A stretch of DNA of 64,000 nt from Puffinus mauretanicus (taxonomy: Eukaryota > Chordata > Aves > Procellariiformes > Procellariidae). The stretch is taken from the NCBI GenBank assembly GCA_023333565.1, contig JAJKFH010001865.1, forward strand, positions 1,054,001-1,118,000. The letters are read 5' to 3'. Below the pieces are notes generated by a model. That model saw only the letters and a list, made by a program, of their open reading frames with translations, was not told where the DNA came from and ran no database searches. The position numbers and the translations under genes are program-made. Shown here piece by piece: positions 1-10,755 of the stretch. Within the stretch, counting starts at the first letter, position 1, and every line of letters starts with the position of its first letter.

Positions 1-2754
1 GTCTGACACTGAGCGATTTACAACTTGATCAAATGTAAACCCTGGCTTACCAGGCCTTGAGAAATAGCGTGGACTACTTTCATAAAAGGAGACACTTTTT
101 CCTGCAATATGCAGATGACGGTAGAATTGGCTGTTATAGGCTGCCGAGGCTAAGAATTTCACAAAGTGTATGATGACATCTGTACAGATCAGAAGGCTGT
201 CCAGAGTTACAACAGTTAAAGATTCAGCAAGAGTATTAAGCATCTGACTTCTGGGTTTAAGCCAATCATGATGAGAAATCAAGCTGAAGCTTAATATGGA
301 GCACTTAATCTTTTTTTTTCCCCTTAAACATTCCTCTAAAACCAGAATGGTTCACTTATGGATAATTAAGGGCATTTCCCCTCTCATCCAGCTGTTTAGT
401 AACCGAATGACCACACAAATGATGAGAAAGGTGAGAGCAGTTGGGCCAAGGACCTTCCAGGAAGAGTTTTCAACACCAGCTCAACACCAAGCTGCCCCAG
501 GATGCTAAAACTAACGTGACACAAGGACAGTGTGACAAGTGCTCATCACCTCTCCAGCAACGGGAGGAGCTCACAGTGGGAGCACGACACTGGCACCCAC
601 TAAAAAGGGTCCCACTAAACTCGCAGTGGGAAGGTGGAGCACACTGCATGGATCATGCTGGGCTATCAGGGCTTATCAGCTCCTGCTCAGTGTGAGCCCT
701 TTGGGACACTATGGTGCAAACTGAGGGAGAGAGCAGCTTGGTTCAGGCGCAGAGGCCAGCCCTGAGCTGAGCTACTCTGCCTTCAAGGTACCAGAGCACG
801 GGGAGTTCACTGCACAAACACCCATGTGCTTCTGCATGGAGGCAGCCCAATGGCCACCAGGGTGTACGAGCTAGCTCAATGCTGATGACAAGTGATCACA
901 CACTTGAAATAATCTGGGAAAGAGTTCAGCTATTCCTATACAGTGATGCCTGTGAGCTAGAAAAGTCCTTTCAAGCCAGAAGTGGCTCTGCAGGGGACAA
1001 AGCTCTGGTATTCCCGATTCCTCTTAATCTGCCACACGCGTAGTTGAGACTGACTGTCTTTCTCAGGGTGCACAACTCCAATATTCCTTATCCATAACCT
1101 ATTCACACTGCCCTGCTGCAGACATCCCCCACCCTTCCGCATCCATTGACTATACTGTGTACCGAAATCTCCGTCTTCTGACTTCCTTTACATGCTTATG
1201 AAAGAGCTGTAGAACAAGCAGCGTGCTAAATGATTTACATGACCCACCAGGGATGGAGAGGGATTTACAAGGAAAAAAGTATCATCGAGCTAGACAGATG
1301 GCTGTACTGCAGGGGTTATGGCTAAGGAAAAGGCTGCAGAGACTAATCTGAAAAGGGCGGTCCAGACTTTACAACAAACTGCCAAGCAAAGCGTTGGTAG
1401 GGACTGCTGGGCTGGGGCAAGATTTACCTAAGAGTAAATTACCATCCAGTTAATTTTAAGGCTGGGTCACTAGGCAAAGGATTGGAGGGGTTGTTCGTCA
1501 GATTGTTAACAGTTAACAACTGTGAACTGTTATTAACAGTTCCAGTATGCAAAGTCTGATGAATATGCCTTGTTGCAGAGAGGGCTGCTAGCAAAGGCTC
1601 CCTTCTCCAGCTGCGCGAGCCCTGCAGCCTACAAGAAGGCAGAAGCAGATGAATATTAAAAGAGAGCAAGAGTGCAAGGAAACCATCGGGTCGTGTAAGT
1701 CAGAATAATACCCTAACCTCTTGTTGCCAAGTTTCTGCAGATGCAACAGCAAGGGAGACTTCTGAGAAGGACACTGTGAGTGCCCGGAGGATGTTTACAG
1801 GAGCTTTCAAGAAAGAGCATCGGTGTTGAAAGCACAAAGCTATGGAAAGTTTGCCCATGTCACTCTTTTCTTCTAATCCTTCCACCAATTCCCCTTCCTC
1901 TATAACAAAATCTCTAGCACATAAATTGCTTGCCTTTGCTTTCAAGACCTATTCATTTCCTACCTATCATATCTCATTTCTCACTGAAATATCAGCTCCT
2001 GTCTCTGATCAACCAGTGATGCCAACATTCATCACCAACTTCAGTGACAAGCTGGGACAACAATCTTTGCAGGAGCATTTGCCATGGATGTGAGCAAGAC
2101 TGCATTTGTCAGGGCAAGAGGAAAGTACACAGCGGTAGTTGAAACATGAAAATGAATTTTAGCTAGATGAGAAGGTGGATAGAAACAGAAGATGTTTTGA
2201 AAAAATTGTAATTTGTCTGAGACTCTTCTCAGACTTTTCTTGCAGCTGTGTGTAATTCCACATACTCTACCCCAAAACCAAAACAAGGTTGTGTTCAGAG
2301 GCTCTCATGACTTTCTGCAGCATTTCCTTGCTATTGGCCTCATGTGAAAAAATTCCACTGTTTTCTAAAGGAAAGCTCAGCTATCCAATTAATTATAATG
2401 AAAGGCAGCAAAACAATCATATAGACAAAACAGAGAATTCAAAAGCTTAATAGGAGCAGTAAAGCTGCTCTTATTAAAAGGAGGCTACTTATTGTAAATA
2501 AAGGGTTGTTTTGATTTAATTTCTACATTCCTTCACCTTTATTCAGACCCATACTATGTATCAACTTGACCATGTTATTTTAAGTGCAATAGCTGCATGA
2601 GCTACAGACACACTGCATGGAAACAAAAAGAGAAGACATTAGTACTTTTAAGTTTGGACTTAAACTTCAGGTTTAAAGTTAAAAAATGTGAGTTTGTGAG
2701 TAACTGAGTAATCATAATGCTATTATGGTGCATCCCAGCAAGTCATATCCCATG
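1..2754. other. Non-coding stretch, no gene seen
   Basis: All open frames here are short, share no recognisable motif, and change strand and frame without splice-site support. Base composition is mixed and mildly A/T-rich, with no CpG cluster. I see no tRNA or snRNA-like box and no repeat family I can name. It is most likely intergenic or intronic DNA. Confidence 0.7.
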
Positions 2755-3134
2755 GATCACAGAGCAAGCGGTTGAGGTTGGAAGGCACCTCTGGAGGTCT
2801 TCTGGTCCAACCTCCCTGCTCAACAGGGCCACCCAGAGCCAGTTTCCCAGGACCATTTTCAGGCAGCTTCTGAATACCTCCAAGGATGGAGACTCCCCAA
2901 CCTCCCTGGGCAACCTGTGCCACTGCTTGGTCACCCTCACAGTAAAAAAGTGTTTCCTGATGTTCAGAGGGAACCTCCTGTGTTTCAGGTTGTGCCCATT
3001 GCCTCTGGCCCTGTCAATGGGCACCACATGGCCCTTCGCTGGACTCGCTCATCTCTCTCTCCCAGTATGTCCATGTCTCTCTTGTACTGGGGAATCCAGA
3101 ACTGGACACAGCACTCCAGCTGTGGCCTTACCTG
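2755..3134 (-). mobile_element. CR1 LINE 3' fragment with internal deletion
   Basis: The plus-strand text is the reverse complement of the 3' part of an avian CR1 retrotransposon. It starts next to the usual tail (GGTTGAGGTTGGAAGG) and runs through TGTTTCCTGATGTTCAGAGG and TTGTACTGGGGAATCCAGAA. Read on the minus strand, the C-terminal end of CR1 ORF2 is still visible, with WHRLPREVGESPSLEVF matching the family's W-N-R-L-P-x-E-V-x-x-S-P-S-L-E-V-F ending. Compared with the other CR1 copy in this window (about 41198-41679), roughly 155-160 bp are missing near position 3028, where GGGCACCAC runs straight into the block that begins GGCCCTTC in the other copy. The copy is 5'-truncated as is usual for CR1, and not active. 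The far boundary is approximate. Confidence 0.93.
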
Positions 3135-3430
3135 ATAAAGTAGTCGCAGATAAAACGTCCCTCATCTTTATCTATACATTCACGCATGCACCAAGCCAAT
3201 CCTATTAAACGCAAATATTAGAGGACACCTGTCCTTCAACTGCTCAGGCATTCAAAATTGAAGACATGCGAAGTCATGAGCCCCAAGTGATCTGACTCAG
3301 ATCTCAGTCTCTCTCATGCTAATCGTTTCGTTGATTTGCACTGTTACATCTGTTTCACATCGGTGGTAAATGAGTCCAAGAGAGACCTCAATTCCTCAAA
3401 TTTTTTTACTTTACCAGCTACCTCTCTCCA
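3135..3430. other. Short spacer, nothing recognised
   Basis: About 300 bases lie between the CR1 fragment and the CpG-dense patch. No frame, repeat or RNA signature could be supported. The first bases could be a decayed continuation of the CR1 copy. Confidence 0.5.
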
Positions 3431-3580
3431 CACAACGGTGGAGTGAAATGGGATGCGATATTTCTGAGTAACGCGCAGCCAAGCGACAGCACGGGGGCTG
3501 TCTCCTGCTGCGTGCGCGCCCCGCGCACGCCCCATGGCTGACACGCTGCGGCAGCTCCTCTGAACCCGCCTCGGCATTTC
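3431..3580. promoter_or_regulatory. Short CpG-dense patch
   Basis: I count about 16 CpG dinucleotides in 150 bp, concentrated in the run around 3511-3530, while the surrounding kilobases are CpG-poor. The patch is too short for standard CpG-island criteria. Frames are open on both strands because of the GC content, and none looks like a protein. It may be a small unmethylated regulatory element or part of a GC-rich repeat. Function is inferred from composition only. Confidence 0.3.
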
Positions 3581-3850
3581 CCAACAGCCAGCTGAAGAGG
3601 AGAAAACAAGCGCCAGAAGGAAAGAGAAAGGCTGATGATGAGCCTGCGTGCTGAAATGGACTGGACTTGGCTTGGTTACTTCACGCACACGTCAGGATCT
3701 GTGGGTTTGCAGGGTTCGCCGTGCCATAGGTTCCCGGTTTCAATTCAGTCTGCACCAGCCTTTAAGTTCCACCTAGCTCCCACTGTATGGACTTCCACAA
3801 TTTGTATGTTCGTAAGTGCAACACAATATTCATCTCAGACAGCTCTAACG

Positions 3851-3920
3851 GTTGACTGTTGGACTTGATGATCTTAGAGGACTTTTCCAACCTTAATGAT
3901 TCTATGATTCTATGATTCTA
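3851..3920 (+). mobile_element. CR1 LINE 3' tail (very short copy)
   Basis: This is the extreme 3' end of a CR1 element on the plus strand. TTGGACTTGATGATCTTAGA and the following TTTTCCAACCTTAATGATT match the CR1 3' untranslated end. It terminates in nearly three units of the family's 8-bp ATTCTATG repeat (3899-3920). CR1 copies end in this octamer rather than poly(A), so the orientation is certain. Only about 70 bp remain, a normal outcome of 5' truncation. It lies opposite in orientation to the copy at 2755-3134 and is a separate insertion. Confidence 0.93.
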
Positions 3921-4269
3921 AGACTCTGAAGAGAGAATATTTGGGAGTCTGAGACATCCATAGAGCATTTCATGCTAAAAAAGAGAGACACCAAGCACAC
4001 TACCATAGCGCTCTGCAAGGACTAAGTATTAACTCGATCCATCATTATACCAAAAGTATACTTTATCATAAACTAAGCAGAGCTAGTGTGAGGAGCAAGC
4101 AAGAAAATTATCGTCAGCTCAGCACAAACCACACTAGGCCAACAGAAGTACTTCACTTGCAGGTGAGAAATTATTTGCTGAAACTCTTCATACAGTCAGC
4201 AGTTTACAGGGGTTTTTTGTCCCCCAAATCATACACATCTGATTATGATAATTACTCTAATCTGCCAAC
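3921..4269. other. Spacer, possibly the upstream part of the L1-like relic
   Basis: No named feature is seen. A 67-codon plus-strand frame (4088-4291) runs into the start of the L1-like reverse transcriptase relic. Its last codons (YDNYSNLPTYLP) could be decayed L1 ORF2 coding, but I could not establish this. Confidence 0.35.
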
Positions 4270-4830
4270 ATATCTGCCAGAATGGACCTGACATAGCAGC
4301 TATTACCAATGAAGCGCAAAGCCTTTTGCAAGATGAGAACCAGAGAAGCTATCAAGTCCTTCAGGACTGGCAAGATGCCAGGTGAGGATGGGTTGCCACC
4401 TAAGTTCTGTAAAGCCCACCAAGACCAGGTGGGTCCAATCTAACAGGCAGCATTTCAGGAAATAGAGAAAACAAATTTTTGCAATTCATCTCATAAAGCT
4501 ATCAGTTCTTTGATAGACAGAGACTCCGAGAAAGGCAATGAGATGCCACGGATAATGGATACACTATAAGAATTTAGGCAGACCAATCACTGCAAGAATG
4601 GGCATCTAATTTTATAGCCCAGTTTGCATTTAAGTGCTATGTTAAAGTATAGGAAAAGGCTTTAATACCATACTAACTGGAAAAAAGTAAATGCAAATAT
4701 AAAATCATGTCTTGTTTGACAGAGGAAGTGGGGGATCCATTATACATCATGGAAGAGTTGCTGGTTACCGAAAGGGCTTTTGACTGGGTGAAGTGAAAGA
4801 ACTTTTCAGAACTGCTGTGGATATGCACTG
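4270..4830 (+). mobile_element. Degraded L1-like LINE reverse transcriptase relic
   Basis: Two plus-strand blocks translate to recognisable reverse transcriptase signatures in L1 order. From 4342 to 4440 the frame reads REAIKSFRTGKMPGEDGLPP and then KFCKAHQDQVGPI, matching the L1-clade x-A-I-K-x-x-K-x-G-K-x-P-G-x-D-G-x-P-x-E-F-Y-K motif just N-terminal to the catalytic palm. It stops at TAA 4441-4443. From 4722 to 4793 a different frame reads through ERAFDWVK, matching the L1 E-K-A-F-D-R-V-E-W motif that carries the first catalytic aspartate. It stops at TGA 4794-4796. Between them a weak RPI block (around 4581-4590) may be the R-P-I-S-L motif. Upstream, around 4306-4335, NEAQSLLQDE fits the leader before the first block after one frameshift. 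CR1 elements have a different motif here (S-x-G-P-D-G-I-H-P), so this is not another CR1. It is an ancient, frame-broken, inactive copy. Boundaries are approximate. Confidence 0.72.
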
Positions 4831-4873
4831 TTATTTAACTGCAAGTATGCTTTTCTTTTGGATACGCAAATGC

Positions 4874-4889
4874 AAAAAAAAAAAAAAAA
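4874..4889. repeat. A16 homopolymer
   Basis: Sixteen consecutive adenines lie just downstream of the L1-like relic. The relic ends in the middle of the reverse transcriptase, so this is unlikely to be that element's own poly(A) tail unless an internal deletion joined them. Confidence 0.9.
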
Positions 4890-7800
4890 TCTTTTTGTGA
4901 AATGGTTCTATTTCCCTACCATTTGAAGCACTTGAAAATATTGCTCACTCTACTATTTCAACTTGAAATTTCTCCTGGGAACAAATGGGAAGAAATATAC
5001 CAAAAAAACATTAATATGAGCAATCAAGTCTATAAAAATTATATGATGCTGAAAGAATGCTGCAGTCACTCCAACATTCTGTTATTGATATTTAAAGGTT
5101 TGCTGAATCTTAAGATCTTCAAATTAACCAAGTATTTAATGCCACTGCTCTGCATTCCTGGGTTAACCGAATTTGAATGATAATTTAAAACTGAGCAAAA
5201 TAAAGCATGACCTGATTAGGTAATGGATGATGAGGTACAATTAACATTACTATTCAAAATAATGGGTCAGATTCTCTTCGCTATAGAATTTCTGCTTGGT
5301 TCAGCAGCAAGGAGGGTCAGAAAAACAATTACAGCTCCCTACTTATTTGTCCAGCCTTGAAACACAGACAAGCCTCAAGTCTGCTTTAACATGCAGCAGA
5401 AGGAAAAACTCCTCAAAACATACTCTGTCAGCTAAAGAGAGCTGGAGTACTTAAACCACAGCTTTTCCCTGTCTCCACCACACTGCCTGAAGATATCCGT
5501 GTCCTGGGATATGGTGAGAATGGTGTAGAGTAACTGTCTTAGAAGAAGAAATCCTCAAGATGTATCTGAGCAGAGCCCCATGTAGGTAGGTGACAGATAG
5601 AGGACAGGAAAGATGAAGAAATAAAAAAAATCTAATGCATTATGTAGACAGAAATTGTATTAACAGAAATAGCTGCATTTTTGTGGTGCTTTGCAAAATG
5701 AACACTGAAACTATGTTGCAGCGCAGTTTGGTCACTGGCGGAGTACCAATGCAACAGCCTAAAAACTGAAAGAAGCATACGAGATTAATTAGGAAATAAA
5801 AATCTAAGTTGTTTAAATTCAATATAAAGCAAGTAGCTGCCTGAGAAAATATAAAAAACTGGATTCAAAACATTAAACTGCAAGCTTTTATATCTTCTTT
5901 TGTCCTTTTTCTACTTCCAGAACCAGACAGCAATACCCTTACAGAAAAGAAAGACACACATGAGCATGCATTACACCAGACAAAATTCAGCTCTGGCTGC
6001 TAAATCAAAGCAAGCTCAACAGCCCACGGATGGGTAACAGAGACCTGTGCTCCTTTCCTCCTCAAGAGGTCTTCATATACTACCATGAATAGTTTTACCT
6101 GTTAAGCAACCCGAATCCAAGAAGATGTGGCTTTAATAAAATTTTTTTCTTCTCATCTACAGAATAAGCAGTGCCTAGCTTCTCAGTGATCTAATAAAGT
6201 GTATTGGACGCTTCTAACTTCTAAAGACAACTAGTTTAAATGGAAAAAATTTAATTCACATACACACAAAGCTATTTTACACTTCTTTTGGGAGTATCTA
6301 TTTGTACAGTAGAAAACCTACAGGATAAGATCTTGGAAAAATCAAAAGAAGACTACGCAACCTACATTTGAATACCGTTTAGACTTTCAAAGCAAATTGT
6401 AGATGATTGTAATGACATATAACACACACTTTGCCCCTCTTCATCTCCCCAACCATTTAACTTTCATAATATATGCATCAGATGCATTTCTAATATGGCA
6501 CCATTCTCCAAACAAATGGAAGACATTTGACTTACAGTTAAGGTTGAGAGAACATAACCACAGTTTAAGAGGGGGGAAAAAAAGGGAAAAGACTCTAAGG
6601 CATTGTAAATAGCAGCACTTTTAGAACGCACAGAAATTTAGAGACCAAGTTTGACATGAAACCTGTATGTTTAAAGGCTGTGGAAATGCACAGTTGACAG
6701 AATAAAAACATATTAATTCTGTCGTGTAGGGATTCCATTTATCCCACCTCCTTCCCCCCCAAATACCCACACAAAAACATAACAACCCGAAGAAACGCTT
6801 ATGGAGGGTGCAGGGAGGTGAAGCTACTTTATTCATACTAAATTTACAGAATTCTTTATAGAAAGAGAGTACGTCAAGAAGGAAATCACCCATGAAAACA
6901 ACTACATCATGATAAGCGTATATATATGGTAAAAGTGGTCAAAAAACTGCATGATGCTATTTTCCACTCCCTCCTTTTTTTAAAGCTGAGGCTGAATACC
7001 ATATATGATTAAGAGGCAGTAAAGTGTTAACCAGATGAATACTTTGGTATCTACTCTTTTAGATGACAGAAAAGAAATTCTGCTAATAATCTGCCTTCAT
7101 TCTCAGTACAGAGCTTCTCCTGACCAAAGGCAACACCTCAGAATTAAAGGTGGAGGCATAAGATGCTGTAATCACCACTCCCTCACACTTTCTTAGAGTA
7201 TCGATTTTTAACATGAATGGTCTGTATGATGCTGGAAAGCCATGAAGTTTTTTAAAAAAAGAAGTTTATCATGCAGGATAACTGGGTAGAACTGCACTTC
7301 AATTACCTTCCTAGACAGGAAAGGAAACCAAAAATAGGAAATTAACATTCCAAGGAACTTTCTGCATGTCCCAACTTAATACCAAACAAGTTCAACAAAC
7401 ATTTCATTTGCTTACTCGCAGGCACAATCTGAACAAAGCTGCAGTGCAGTAAGTTACACGGGAAGTTTGATGAAGCTCAGGAGACTGCTTGATGCTTCAT
7501 TTCCTCTTGGCAATAACCAGGAACTCCCTGGGTATTCCTGGGAAAAGAGTGCCCTGGAAGAGAACTCAGTGCTGAACTGTTTCTCGGCTTCTACAGCTAA
7601 TTTATACCTGAAAGGTCCTAAGTAACAGCTACTGAAGTGTTCCTGATGTGATTTATTACAATAAATAATTTGTAATATTATAATAAAGACTTTAAGCCCT
7701 TGATATACTAGCAGAAACAGATTTCTGGTATTAAGAACAACTTCAAAGAAACTCAACAAACAAACAGTTTTCTAAACAACTCTTCCATATCCTACTGGTT

Positions 7801-8089
7801 ATTGATGCAGATTTGCAAATGCCTGTAACTTAGCAGGAATTTCAAATGCAGAGGAACCAAGCCTGTTTCCACCAAGCTGCCACGGCCACTCTGAGAACTG
7901 GTACCTACATGTGTCACTTCTGAAGAAGCTGATTTCCCTGAACTGGCATCAAACACTTTTCTGGCAAAGAGATACTGTCAATGACATTAGATACCAACCG
8001 CCAATCATCCACAGCTGCCTCATCGTCGTTGCTTATAGGAAATGTCCAGTCTCACAGATAACCAGCAAGGCACTGGCACTACCCCTGCA
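4890..8089. other. Non-coding A/T-rich stretch, nothing recognised
   Basis: Frames up to about 100 codons occur on both strands without family motifs or paired splice signals. CpG is sparse and no dispersed repeat was identified. It is best treated as intergenic or intronic DNA. Confidence 0.65.
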
Positions 8090-8690
8090 GTGACTCGGAG
8101 GGGTTATCCGCTGCGCTTCTTTGGAGGTTCTGCATCTTGGACCGTTCTTGACGATTATTAGGAACCACCCTTGACCGACTGACTGCTGCAAGAGGAATTA
8201 ACAAGCTGACAAGGGGTCCAAAGGAAGCAGAAAATCCTGCCAGACGAAATCCTGCACTTATCGTGGACCCTGCTCGAAGCCCGACATCTGCACTAGTCTC
8301 TCCCTCACTGCCTCACACGCTCGTCATTCCAGACTGTACATTGCTGCGCAACATACTGACCCTGGTTTTGCTTTTGATGATGCTTCTGCCTTGTGTCCTC
8401 CCCTCCGATACTTGTGTCTGCCATGTCTGAATGCCAGCAGGAGACCTAACCACTAAACCTGACCCACCCAGACACCAGGCACTGTGTCCCCAGCAGAAGT
8501 GCCACGGGCTTATGCTCTTACTGGCTCTGATCAGTCTGCACTAAATAACACGTCAGGTCTGGGACCTCCAGAACAGTCCTTGATACCCATTTGGAAATGA
8601 CGCGTTACCAGTACCAGGATTGCACACCCACATACCCAGACAGAAGCGTCTTATAGACATTTGGATCCCAGCCCTACTTGGTAATGACGT
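8090..8690. repeat. GC-richer segment, possible old LTR or unclassified repeat
   Basis: This stretch stands out from its A/T-rich neighbours by higher GC, more CpG (for example around 8100-8300), and runs of phrases such as ACCCTGCTCGAAGCCC and ACTGACCCTGGTTTTGC. Such phrases resemble the low-complexity CCTGACCCTGG style of some reptile and bird LTRs. No long open frame, primer-binding site or TG...CA termini could be identified. It could also be an isochore-like fluctuation or a regulatory element. The assignment as a repeat is weak. Confidence 0.28.
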
Positions 8691-8900
8691 TTCTCTTTCG
8701 CTGTGAAAAAGCTGGATAATTTAAACCTGAATGGATAGATACAGTAACTGTCAGGGTCAACAGCGTCTGAGCTGTTCATCTGTACCCACATACATAACAT
8801 TGATGTATATCAGCATCATCTTCCAGTGATTTCAGAATTTCATTTTAATGGCTGCTTTTACTACTGTCTTCTCAGCAAATAAATAAACAATTAATAACTT

Positions 8901-8912
8901 AAAAAAAAAAAA
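8901..8912. repeat. A12 homopolymer
   Basis: Twelve adenines follow an A/T-rich run containing AATAAA-like sequences. It may be the tail of an old insertion, but nothing upstream could be named. Confidence 0.85.
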
Positions 8913-10685
8913 TTTGAAACAGCCAGGCGCAAGTGAATAAACATTTCAACTAAGAAAATCTCAGAGGAAATGTTTAGACATACCTGTTGTGGGATGTTTG
9001 TAGACTCACATCTTATCATCTCTCTCCTGTTTACTAATCTACAGTGTACAAGCCACACCTCTGGACATGTGGTAGCATGATCCTTGCGATAATATGAAGG
9101 GAGGTGAGTTGTCCCTCAACTTCTCTAAAGTCCTATATCTTACTACAACTCGAAAACTAGACATTGTTAGAACTGCAAAATCTGGCAACAAAAGCCCTCT
9201 CTAGAGCATTTTGTTCCCTTTCCTTCTGAGGAGGGAAATGCTTCCAGCTAGTCAACAACGAAAGGACCTGAAATCGTTTTCACCATTCACGATGCATCTC
9301 ACCCTCCTGGACTGCTTTCACTGCTAAGATGCTTTTTACCCGGCATGTAGTTATGACAGAGATTACATCATAGTGAGAGAAATGATGCATCACCTAGATT
9401 CCGTGGGTGACTGCAGACTAGTATGTGTGAGACTGTGCCGAAGTGACATAATTTTTGTGCAGTATTGCTTTGATGAGCAAATAAAAAGGAAAAGGCATGG
9501 GATATAAAGGTCTGCTATCAAACACAACTTCCCTGGAACTTCAGCAATAAGGATAATTCACCATTTTACTGCTGTAGTCATCAAATTTTATTGCACTTCT
9601 GGTAGCATGAATGTTTTCTCTCTAACACTCCGGCACTGGGTGATTTGTAAGGTCTCTTTGTTCAGCTCTGAGCAAAAAAAAGGTGCAAATTTTAATACCT
9701 GTTACAATCACTCCTCTCTGCTCCCTCTCCCCGTGCCTGAAACTTTCAGAGCCTAAAATACATTTAACAAACTGAAGAAAAGTAGTTGCAAGACATGGGT
9801 GCTCTGAACAGCCACACACTTATAATATCATGTACAAACACTTGGGGCTACAGTCCCAACACTTTGGCCCTACAGCAATGGCACCAGTTTTCTGTTTTCA
9901 GAAGCAGAATATTTGTCTTTGTTTTTTTTCCCAGTCTGATGCTTCTTTTAATTGTACTTGTAGAGTGAATCCTTTCAGATTTTTTGCCAGGAGACTTTTT
10001 TCAGTTCCAAAGAGCATCAGAGGAGTCTTAAGATCTGGTATTCAAACCTGAAATTACTGAAATGCAGGCAATGTGAACCCAACTGCACATGCAGCCACAC
10101 ATCTTTAATTTCATATGCATGATCATGCACCATTGTCTTTTTATAAAGAGGAACACAGACATTTTCAGAGTGAATTTAAGATGCAGCCCTTCAATTAAGT
10201 AGATGTGCTAAGTCAAAAGTCAGGTTGGAAAGTAACATGCCAATATGACGTGGCATTTCACCTTTCCCTCTACAGAGTCTTTCCCTATTAATGCACTAAA
10301 GCTTTATGTAACTGGATTTCAACATTACATAACGTGTATGAACACATAACAGTGTTCACAGCTGAATCAAATAAGTGCATGCATTAATAATGGTCTAATA
10401 ATAATTTTCTAATGGTTTTCAAGTTAAAAGCTCTGGAGTCCAACTTTAATGATGATTACCTGCAGAACACAGGAAAACACGCACAACCTCTTTATGTCTC
10501 ACTCCATCTGCCATTTAAAAAAAGAGGGGCGGTATGATGTCAACCCCACTTTGACAGTGTTATCATGATAGTTAAATTGCTATTTGTGAATTATATCGAG
10601 ACATTCAAGATAAGAAGATGTTTCAGTTATACTTGTTAAACAGTCACATTCAACACATCATCATTTGTCTGCATATTTGCTCTGT

Positions 10686-10755
10686 TACTCACGCAAAGAG
10701 CAATGACTTGCTCAAGGTCAAGGTGCATAAAAACTCTTGGCCTGAGATCCAAAAA
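10686..10755. repeat. Possible MIR-like SINE fragment
   Basis: The segment ATGACTTGCTCAAGGTCA resembles the conserved antisense MIR core (…AGTGACTTGCCCAAGGTCACAC…). Flanking sequence does not extend the match clearly, so a chance resemblance remains possible. Confidence 0.3.

Noticed and set aside
2717..3208. Plus-strand frame of 163 codons
   Set aside because: It is the antisense reading of the CR1 fragment, whose coding sense is on the minus strand.
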